The notes under the pieces: model-generated
What the model was told of the DNA's origin: nothing
The model's input: the letters and a program-made list of their open reading frames with translations, nothing else
Databases searched by the model: none
NCBI GenBank assembly: GCA_001598975.1
Contig: BBXU01001459.1
Location: forward strand, 1-25,997
Length of the DNA: 25,997 bases
Source of the DNA: Parachlorella kessleri
Lineage: Eukaryota; Chlorophyta; Trebouxiophyceae; Chlorellales; Chlorellaceae
Direction: 5' to 3'
Position numbers and translations under genes: made by a program
In this document: piece by piece, positions 11,501-19,528 of the stretch
How positions within the stretch are numbered: position 1 is the stretch's first letter
Layout of the letters: each line of letters starts with the position of its first letter

Positions 11501-14500
11501 CCCTTTTGTACGGTCAGACTGACCCCAACAAGGCGCAGCTGGAATGTATGGGCCTCGCTCACTCCCCCCTGCCGCCCTGGCTAATGCTGTCGGCCTCTAG
11601 CCTGCCTCAAAACCTGCTTCTGCGGCCTGGGACGCAGTCAGCGGCACATGCAGCAGCTGCAGTAGAGCTGGTGCTACTCATCAACGCTGGTGTGCAAGAG
11701 TGGGAGGACGCCGGGGGCCTGGAGGGCTTGGCGAGGGGGCTGTCAACAGCTGCGCCAAACCAGGGAGCTCCCCTGGCAGGGATAGGCATACCTGTGCCAC
11801 GTGGTGCTGGGGAGCGGCCGGCACCAAAAGCCAGGGCAAATGGCAGGGGCAGGCGGAAACGGGATCGTGGCAAAGCCACCTCGACCGCTCCTGCAGCCCC
11901 TTGCCAGGACGTTAGGGAAGGGGGGCCGGCCACTACAGGGGTGCTAACAGTGGCATCAGAGTCTGCCACCGTCGCAGCAGCAGCAGCAGCAGCAGTGGTT
12001 CCCACAGCAGCAGGGAGGGGCGTGGCGGTGCAGCGGCCAGGTGGGAGTGGCAGCCCCTCGGTGGAAGCGATGTGGCCTGCCATCGACGCCTGCTGCACCG
12101 CTGTGCAGTGGCTTCTGCGGCCTGCCGAAGGTAAACATTTCAAGAGTCCGCGTTGGGACTGCGTGCGGTCAGTTTCTTGACAGGGGTATGGCTTGCAGGG
12201 ACGGGTCCCCAAGGGTAACGTATTCATGTCCATATTTGATGATTTTCATTGGTGTTTGATGGTAGGTGACAAGGGAGGTGCTTCCTGTCTAATAGTGAGG
12301 CTCGTGTGGGAAGCCTGAGGAACCATTTGGGATGTGCTGGCATGGAAGACAGCTTTGTCGAGCATGGATGTTTCCTACGTCACCCTGCCGCATGCCAACA
12401 ACTGCTCCGTGTTGTGCCTGCCGCTGCAGGCATGCATGGCGGCCTTCTTGGCTCTGACATAGCACTGGGAGGGCTGCTGGCTCTCACCAGCCGCCTGGCT
12501 CTGCTGTGCGCCTCCGCTCTGCAGATGTTAGCCAGCAGCCTAGAGAGGCCCGCAGGTATGGCTGCAGGTCCCACCCTTGGCTGCAGGCATGGTTGAGGGC
12601 GTGCAAGCACTGAAACCCCCGAGATCCGCTTCCAACACCATTGGGGGGTGCTTCCCTCTCTCCAGTGTGCGACTCAGCCGGGTTAGCCTCGCTTGTCCCG
12701 CTGCAAGGGAGGCGAGCAGATGGGAGTATCGGCTCATTTTCCCACTCTCTGGTTGTTATCAGACTGTTGCTGCAACGCACTTCATGCGGTCTGTCAAAGC
12801 TGGCCTGCTTCATCAGTGCTCGCCCCTCAGCAGCTCATGGCTAACTTGTCGGCAGCTAGTGGCCAGCCTGTTGACTTGCAGGCACCGTGCCGCAAGCGCT
12901 GCACGATGCTGCTGTGCTGTGGGTGCTAAGCTTGGAGCTGGAGCAGTGGCTTCGCGAGGCGGAGACCCTCTCCTGGCCTGAGGCGAGTATCTGGCAGGAC
13001 TGGAATCATTCATGCATCGAAAACCACTCATGCCCGCCCTTGTTGCTTTTGTGTGGCACAATGGAGCCCGTGTCTAGTACATGTTGCGCGCCTGTTGTCG
13101 GCTGCACTCCCTCCATTTGCACCATTCTCACCGGCACATGACTGTCCCAGGAGGAACTCTCGTTAATGCAGTGCGGCTTTGGTTTGTGTCTGCCCTGCAG
13201 GACCTGCTTCCTTCCCAGCTGAAGCTGCAAGGCGCTGTCGAGGAGCTAGCAGGCGCCCAGGGCATCTGTGCTGAGCTGGTCCGAGGCCTGCCGGACGACC
13301 ACCCTCTGTACCCAGCCATCCTGGCAGCAATGGAAGGCGCCCCGTCGCTGTTCCGCTTCGATCCAGAGGAGGCGGCCTCCTCAGGGGGGGAGTCTGGGGA
13401 GGAGAGTGGCGGCAGAGGGCTGCTGGAAATGAGCAGAGGAGGGCTGCCAGGCCCGGTGAGGGGCCGCAATCGCAGCTCAGTCCTGGAAGGCGATATAGCT
13501 GCGGCCGCACCGGCAATAGCAAGTAGGGGTCGGGGCTGCCAGCCCAACTTGAAGGGTAGCAAGGGTGCCTTGCTTACTATCCAGCAGCAGCAGCAGCAGC
13601 AGGAGGACGGTCAGCAGGCGCAAGGAGGGCGGAGAAGGCGCCGGCGCCGGCTGAAGGATATCAAAAACCCTGCACTGCGAGCCATGATTGCGGATGGAGG
13701 CTGCATCGCAGGTGCGGTACATACCTATGGGGGACCCCCATCTGTGGTGGCTTGCTCCTGCATTGTGCTCGGCTGACCTTGACCAGGCAAACAGTGGCTG
13801 ACTGGCTCGGTGTGCTGCCTCCGCCATGGGTATAGTCGCAAGTGAGGTCGCGTGTGAGGTGGTTGGCCATCAATACCTGATGGACAGTGCGCATTGGGCT
13901 CCGCCAAAGTAATCACTTTAAAGATGACTGCGTACGAACTGCGGGCAGATGTGGCACCTGCAGAGCACTGCATGCGTTACCCAATTTCCTCTGCTGGATC
14001 TACAGTGAGAGTTAAGTAATTTTTCTTTCTAATCTCACTTGTGCAGAGGATCTGGAGGCAGATGACCTGTCAGATCTGGAGGACTTTATTGTGCACAACC
14101 CCAGCCGCGACTACGGGCACTTCTTTGCTGAGCACTTCCCCCAGGCCCGTGCTGATAGCGGTGACGAAGATGAGTCAGCAGATGAGTCAGAAGGTGGGCA
14201 GGATGGAGCAGAAGGTCTCCCATCGGATGTCCAAGCGCAGCTGGTGGGGACCGAGCAGCTAGGAACCGAAGGAGGGACTGAGCAGCAGCAGAGGTCAGCA
14301 GCTACTACTGGAGAAGGAGGCCAGAAAGTGGCAGCAGCTGCAGGGGCCTCTGCCGCCAGCGCTGGAGCAGCCGTAGCTAGGGGTTTGGAAGGAACTTCAA
14401 AGCGACAGTGTCGTGGCCGCCCACGCTTGCCACAGCCCAGGCAGCACCAGAAGGCTCAAGCCAGCGCTGAAGCGGCAGTAGCAGCTGGGACGCAGGTTGG

Positions 14501-15020
14501 GCACATGCCACGGCGGGGCCGGGGCCGCCCGCGCAAGCAACCACCAAGGCAGCAGCAGACGGCAGCAGCCAGCATTGCAGCAGCTGCGCATGGAAAGGGG
14601 GAGGCTGCGGAGGTGCGGCGGGGCCGGGGGCGGCCTCGGCTGCCAGCGCAGGAGCCAGGGCAGCAGGAGGAGGCAGGGCCGCAGCAGAAGCCAGCGCAGC
14701 AAATACTTGATGGAAAGTATGGGCTGTCTAAACCGGTCGAGGCCCCTGCAAGCATCTGGGGGCGCGTGCAGCAGCGCATTCCAGGGCTGGCAGCAGGGGC
14801 AGAGCAGAACAGTGCAGCAGCCAGCGAGCCGCCATCTGCGGATGGGTTGGTGTTACACAGCAACCCAGGCAGGCGCTCGACTAGGGCTTCCAGCCAGGCA
14901 CAGGACCAAGACCGCAGCAGAGAGACGGGAAGCAGTGGTGGCCAGACTAGCGGCAGTAAGGCACGCTCCAGGAGCAGCGGCGGCCAGCCACCCAGGGCTG
15001 GGACTACGACTCAAGTGTAG
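5538..15020 (+). CDS. Unidentified large (about 2,050 residues) nuclear-type protein, helical-repeat body, C-terminal AT-hooks
   Basis: Exons, phase kept throughout: 5538-5642, 5728-5925, 6109-6228, 6379-7350, 7453-7518 (or to 7548), 7596-7737, 7938-8170, 8394-9440, 9748-10285, 10623-10808, 11028-11176, 11443-12130, 12430-12555, 12882-12982, 13201-13711, 14047-15020 (TAG 15018-15020). The first ATG in frame is at 5592; an exon before 5538 is possible. I do not recognise the family. Exons 2-7 and 9-14 give Leu/Ala-rich helices typical of an alpha-solenoid. Exon 8 is mostly disordered, with three ARKRxxP motifs. Exon 15 ends in an Arg run and KDIKNPALRAMIADGG; exon 16 opens with DDLSDLEDFIVHNPSRDYGH, both of which look conserved. 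Three RGRPR AT-hooks follow in a disordered tail. Inference: a DNA-associated scaffold. Exon 6 has the least certain borders. Confidence 0.75.
8613..9143 (+). other. Three copies of an ARKR-x-[LST]-P motif in the disordered exon 8
   Basis: ARKRSLP (8613-8633), ARKRISP (8985-9005) and ARKRVTP (9123-9143) occur in one exon of the large gene, spaced by 351 and 117 bases between copies. Each is a basic cluster followed by a hydrophobic or Ser residue, then Leu/Ser/Thr and Pro. They could act as nuclear localisation signals or as proline-directed kinase sites next to basic residues. The flanking sequence is not repeated, so they are not a recent duplication. Confidence 0.7.
11974..11995 (+). repeat. 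(GCA)n tract coding poly-Ala
   Basis: Seven GCA codons in exon 12 of the large gene encode an Ala run. It is the same CAG-type microsatellite that encodes Gln in exon 15, read in another frame. Confidence 0.85.
12983..13200 (+). other. GC-AG intron in the large gene
   Basis: The donor reads GAG|GCGAGT, which matches the GT donor consensus except for C at position 2. The upstream exon (12882-12982) ends in phase 0 and the acceptor TGCCCTGCAG at 13200 opens an exon in phase 0. The nearby GT at 12987 would break the frame. Phase therefore supports a GC donor. Confidence 0.7.
13582..13602 (+). repeat. (CAG)7 tract coding poly-Gln
   Basis: Seven uninterrupted CAG codons in exon 15 of the large gene give a Gln run shortly before the Arg-rich block. 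Being uninterrupted, the tract is a good candidate for length variation between strains. Confidence 0.9.
14412..14639 (+). other. Three AT-hook DNA-binding motifs (RGRPR)
   Basis: RGRPR cores are encoded at 14412-14426, 14520-14534 and 14625-14639 in the last exon of the large gene. Copies two and three have the extended form RRGRGRPR, followed by K or L. Gly-Arg-Pro flanked by Arg is the known minor-groove binding core of AT-hooks. Spacing is about 36 and 35 residues in a Gln/Ala-rich, probably unstructured tail. Confidence 0.88.
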
Positions 15021-15084
15021 AGCAGTTGACTTCCGCATTGACGCCCTGAGTGTAGTGCAGTTGACTTTCGTAATGGCGCCCTGG
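15015..15084 (+). repeat. 35-base tandem duplication over the stop codon of the large gene
   Basis: Copy one (15015-15049) and copy two (15050-15084) both start GTGTAG and continue AGTTGACTT, then CGCCCTG, with a handful of mismatches. Copy one contains the last sense codon and the TAG stop; copy two repeats this in the 3' untranslated region. Confidence 0.8.
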
Positions 15085-15654
15085 AAGGCAGCACAGGTTG
15101 TCAGGTGCTCCACCAGCTGGGGTTGCCCACTGACACAAATGCACGAAGAGCGTGTAGCTTGACAGGTGGGCGGCTTTCACTCTTTTGGCATGGAGTGAAT
15201 GTCCATCGCATGGCTTGACTTGGCCGTGGTACCATTTTCTGTTGGCTTAGAGCACATGTGGATCACAATTGAGTTCTTCCTTGCAATGGCCAACAAAATC
15301 TTATCAGGGAAGGCAAGAGTTGAGACAACAGAGGTGGTACCAGCGATTATTACGAATAGAGCTCAAGTCGAGCTCCAAGAATGGGACCTACTTGAGATCA
15401 CAATTATGCATCGCAAAACGCATGCATGTATAACTCCCAGCGCTAAGTAGCCTAGGTCAAAACCCAATGCCCCGTGCACAGGAAAGAGCCTCACTCCTAG
15501 CACTACGTGGTGGTCAGGCAATACTTTTACTACTCTGCAATGCCATCAATGCAACAGTGCTGTCACAACAGCACGCAGGGCTGCACTCAGCCACCTTGAG
15601 GCCATGGATCTTGCAGCCTACTTCACAATGTCATCATACTCCTAGTTGAGGAGA
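15085..15654. other. Convergent 3' spacer between the large gene and the FAS1 gene
   Basis: No gene is seen. The stretch separates two stop codons facing each other (15020 on +, 15655 on -), so it should hold both 3' untranslated regions. I found no TGTAA on the + strand here. Confidence 0.5.
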
Positions 15655-17787
15655 TCACTTGGCGGCCTGTGCGGCCACCAGCTCCTGTAGAACCTCCACA
15701 GGCACCAGCACCTGCACAGGAAGCCCAGCCGGCACATGTCATCTACATGTCACTCCACTCTAGGGCAGGTTATGAGCAGGAAGGGGAGTCTGTGCCAGTC
15801 CCAACCCGTCAACCACCGAGCACACTGTCTGCTGCCACCTGTAGGTACATGGAGGTGACTCTGCACACAGAAGAACTCAGGCAGGACCCCAGCACGGCAT
15901 TGACACCCAGCCGTCGTCATTAATCACTCCAAATCCCCTAATACCCCCCGCCTGCCAATGTCACATCTGAGTAGCCGTCCACCTGGGAACACATGCATGG
16001 CGGACGCTTGAAAGCATCGCTACACCAGCCAGCAAGGGTGGACGCCTGCAGCTGCTTGACGACAGCACCCATGACTCACGTTGTTGATGACGTGCACGGT
16101 GACCTTGGTGCCTGGGACCGCCACGTCGGCCTCGGTCACGTTGGCAAAGGCCAGCCCACCAGAGGGCTGGAAGACGACAGTGTCATCAGCCCGGCCCACC
16201 TGCACATAGCATGGGTTGGGTTTGGAATGAGGACTAATGCCCAGATCACAAAGGGTGCGTGCGAGCCCCTCCACCGCGATGGTTACATGCAGTCCAGCAG
16301 CCTGCCCAGCCTGTCCCTGTAAGGGACGCCAGAACGGTTCATATGCAGGGTCACAAGCGGGGAAGGATACTAAGGAGGCTGACTAGGCTTCCATCTCTCT
16401 CTATGACGGTGGAGTGGTCAAGCAGGTGGGGAAGGTAGTAGGCAGCACGGCCCCCATGGTTGCGAACCCCTTCACCAAGCCCCCATGCCCCACACTGGTT
16501 TGTACGACCGTAGCAGCTGATACACCTACCACGAGGGTGGCGTTGGTCAAGTAGGTGTCAAGGACAGCAGGCGCCAGGGCCAGCAGCTGGGCACCAGAGT
16601 ACTGCTTGGGCAGGACGTGGTAGGCCAGGAGCTGCAGCACCAGGGGCAGGGTGCAGGCAGGGTTTAGTGGGGACTGTCTTGATAGCAGTGTACAACAAAG
16701 CAGTACCCTGCGCCTCGCTTGGCTGGAAGGCTGGCCCGGACACGCAAGCCACAGGTCACAAGAAGTGGCTGCAAAAGTAAGGCCCAGCGGCCCCATCCAT
16801 TGCAGTGTTATGATGTGGAAGCTTTCCATTTCAATACAAAGCATGGCTAAGTACGCTCTGGCACGGGCCGCCTTCGTGAGTTCACCGCCATTTTCAATCC
16901 CCAGTTCCCCAGGAACCGCAACCCACAAACCCTCACCGCAACCAGTGTCTCCTCAGGAATGTCCTCAAAGCCGGTGATTGAGAGGCCTGTTGCCTGCTCA
17001 ATCTGAGCCAAAGCTGTTAAAAAGGCCTCGTTGGTGGGGGCCAGGAGAGTGGCAGGGCCGGTCAGGTTAGCTATTGTTTCCGCCAGGCCTGCCGCCTGCA
17101 ACAGTCCGCAGCACAGAGGAGAACTGTTGCTTGGTCCACCTTCCATTTTGCCCTGCTTGGGGTATCACGCCCCCCTCCCCACACCCACACGCAAGAGTTC
17201 CCACTTCATGCACCACGTTGGTGCCTGTGTCAGTCAGGAGTGAGAAGCCACAGGGGTGGTTGCGGCCCCAAGGGCAAGGGAGGGCTGGCAAGTCACACGC
17301 CCACATGGATGGCTGTGCCCAGGAGCGGCAATTTTTAGTACTGACGTAGGGCGTTCCCAATTGTGCCCATACTGTTTTATATATAGGTGGCTTGTTGGCC
17401 TCAAACAGGATAGTAGTGGTTTTTAATAGGTGAGGGGCAAGAAGTCAGCCCCGCATGTACGCCATGCAGCACGCACCTCCACTGCCAAGACCAAGGTGCT
17501 GAGGTCGGTCACGTTCTGTGCAACTTCCAACACGTTTGCTTGGCCTGCAGGCAGGAGGCGACTGGTATGTAAGCCAAGTCGGAGTTGCGTGTGATCACAC
17601 CGACCACCTGGTGGGGGAAGGTTGAGAAGCGGCCCCCACAAGGGCAAGGACTGCTGCAAAATCAACCCCGTGATCAACGGCAGAAAGCCTGCACCCAAGA
17701 CAAACGGGGTTGACGGCTCGGGGCTGCCTTACCTAGACGTGCGGTGGCCGCCAGGGCCAGGACTGCTAGTAGCAGGGAAGCCTTCAT
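15655..17787 (-). CDS. Secreted single FAS1 (fasciclin) domain protein
   Basis: Six exons in descending order: 17787-17733, 17544-17477, 17095-16937, 16631-16530, 16199-16080, 15711-15655, joining with consistent phase into 186 residues. The start gives a clear signal peptide (MKASLLLAVLALAATA). One FAS1 domain fills the rest: TLLAPTNEAF (H1 box), LLAYHVLP (YH region), NATLVVG, ANVTEADVAVPGT and VHVINNVLVP (H2 box), then a short helical tail ending in TGA at 15657-15655. FAS1 domains act in cell adhesion and extracellular matrix; in algae they are often cell-wall or surface proteins. Four N-x-T sequons (NVTD, NLTG, NATL, NVTE) fit a secreted glycoprotein. There is no hydrophobic C-terminus, so it is probably not GPI-anchored. 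Ligand unknown. It is divergent from the CenH3 gene. Confidence 0.9.
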
Positions 17788-18313
17788 GTTGCTTGCTGAA
17801 GCGGTGTGAGACTTGACTCGAAAAGACTGAGATTACTGTCAAGTCCGATTGCGGCTTAAGTACTCGCTTCTGTCCCCTTTGTTTCTGCCGGGAACCTGGC
17901 ACAGAGGGGGAGGTGGCAGCGCCCAACGCGCCGGATGCACCAGCAAATCCCATCCGTCTCCCAGTGACCTGATGTTAGCGGGAGGTTCCCTGTATCTTAT
18001 TGAAGGAACAACGTGTGGAACCAGTGCTAACTCGGCCGTCATGGCATGTCAATACAAGGTCAAATGGGAGGTTTAGCGGGCTCTATGCACTCTTCAACGG
18101 CAGACGGCTAGCACCGGCTTGATAAAAATTCCATGCTGACTTTGCTGACGATGACTTTTGGGTCAGTTCTGCTTCCGCCATTTGAATGAAGTGCTGGCGG
18201 GAGTGCAACGGGTGCAACCTTGGAACTGAGGAAACTTTGCATCCATAAAGGTAGCATATCCCTAGACGCAATCTTGGAATCCTGGCAGCGAGTGCCAGGG
18301 GAGTTGGCTCCCT
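17788..18313. promoter_or_regulatory. Shared divergent promoter region of the FAS1 and CenH3 genes
   Basis: These 526 bases separate the two start codons (17787 on -, 18314 on +) and must hold both promoters and 5' leaders. Two E2F-like cores are visible: TAGCGGGA at 17976-17983 and CTGGCGGGA at 18194-18202, the latter about 110 bases before the CenH3 start. CenH3 genes of plants are known E2F targets. No convincing TATA box was found for either gene. Confidence 0.55.
18194..18202 (+). promoter_or_regulatory. E2F-like site upstream of CenH3
   Basis: CTGGCGGGA matches the core of the E2F consensus TTTGGCGGGAA but lacks the T run before it. Its place about 110 bases before the CenH3 start codon fits S/G2-phase expression of a centromeric histone. 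The motif is short and may be chance. Confidence 0.35.
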
Positions 18314-19528
18314 ATGGCTCGCACAAAACAGAAACAGCCTGTAAGTGTCGCTTCCTCTTAGCTTGAATAAGTTATCGGCGCACGATGTGCCATATGATCA
18401 GCTGCGTAGCGAGCCTTACTGCCCCTAGCGGGTCTGGCCTGACTGCCCCTGGTGCTCTGTTGGCGTGTGCAGTCCCCAAGGAAACAGGGCAAGGGCAGGT
18501 CTCCCTCCAAGGCAACTAAGAAGAAGTCTCCCACCAAGGAGGGAGGCATAAGTGAGGCACAGATGGCAGCACGGACAATCCTGCCAGGCAGCTTGTCACT
18601 GGCTGGGCAGCCTTCGCTGGCCGTGTTCCACATGACGGAGAAACCTTTCACCTCTGAAGTCAATCTGTTGCTCTTTCACGCTGCAGAGAAGCCGCACCGT
18701 TTCAGGCCAGGCACAGTGGCCCTGCGGGAGATCCGCAAGTTCCAGCGGACAACAAACTTACTTATTAGGAAGACACCCTTCGCTCGCCTGGTAAGCTTGC
18801 CGGCAGCAGGGCGGCCTGGAAGTGCGCTGGAAGACATGTGAGGGGCTGTTGGGTCAACCGCAGCGAGCTAGCCTGAAGCGCTAGTCAAATGCTGGCTGTG
18901 ACTTGGTACCAGTTGACAAGCTTGCAGCACACCCACCGCACGAGCGTCTGCCGTGCAAGCTTTGCCTCTCGCCCGGCAGGTCAGGGAGATCACCAATGTG
19001 ATGGCACCCGAGCCTTTTCGATGGACAGCAGAGGGCCTGACAGCCCTGCAAGAGGCTGCAGAGGATTTCATGGTGCACCTCCTAGAGGACTGCAACCTGT
19101 GCGCCATTCATGCCAAGCGTGTGACCATCAGTGAGTGGAGCCTGCGGGGCTGGCCGGCGTATGTCCCAAGGGCAGCAGTGCTGTGCCAGTGGGGCTGGGC
19201 TCCAAGATGGAAGCTGGAGATTTATCAATTTGGGCCGCCGCAGTGCTGGGAGGAGCCCTCAGGTGGATTCTGTTGGGCAGGCGCTGCAAAATCTGCGACG
19301 GGGCTGTCCTGAAGTGCAGTGCTCTGAAGGCTGGTTTGCAACAGTTTCTGCTGAAGACTGGCGGCCTCAGGCGCGACACTTGCTGTGTAACCGGTGCTTG
19401 GTTCCCGCACTGTGAGCAACGCCTCGGGCGGCTCACCGCGTGATGCTGTGCCTATGCCTGCAGTGCCCAAGGACATGCAGCTGGCGCGGCGGATTCGTGG
19501 CCCAATATACGGTGTCTGCGCCTTTTAG
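18314..19528 (+). CDS. CENH3: Centromeric histone H3 variant (CenH3/CENP-A)
   Basis: Five exons: 18314-18340, 18473-18551, 18687-18790, 18980-19130, 19464-19528 (TAG 19526-19528), phase consistent, 141 residues. The tail begins MARTKQK as in H3, then departs: three SPxK motifs (SPRK, SPSK, SPTK at residues 10-31) and no ARKS sites at the H3 K9/K27 positions. The histone fold starts [20 protein letters not shown], then PFARLVREI, a loop 1 of [15 protein letters not shown] that is one residue longer than in H3 and carries the RWTAE signature of plant CenH3, then helix 2 [20 protein letters not shown], and [13 protein letters not shown] in helix 3. The C-terminus (PIYGVCAF) is unlike H3. The protein replaces H3 in centromeric nucleosomes and marks where the kinetochore assembles. 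The longer loop 1 rules out replication-type H3. Confidence 0.95.
18552..18686 (+). other. Stop-free 135-base intron of CenH3, length a multiple of three
   Basis: The donor (ATAA|GTGAGG) and acceptor (GCTGCAG at 18686) join residues into [12 protein letters not shown], the form expected for CenH3. If retained, the intron adds 45 residues in frame with no stop, between the tail and the histone fold. Conservation of KKPHRF supports splicing as the main form. Confidence 0.8.

Noticed and set aside
16020..17360. + and other-frame - strand open frames across the FAS1 gene
   Set aside because: They are shadows of the FAS1 exons and introns; only the joined - strand exons give a signal peptide and a complete domain.
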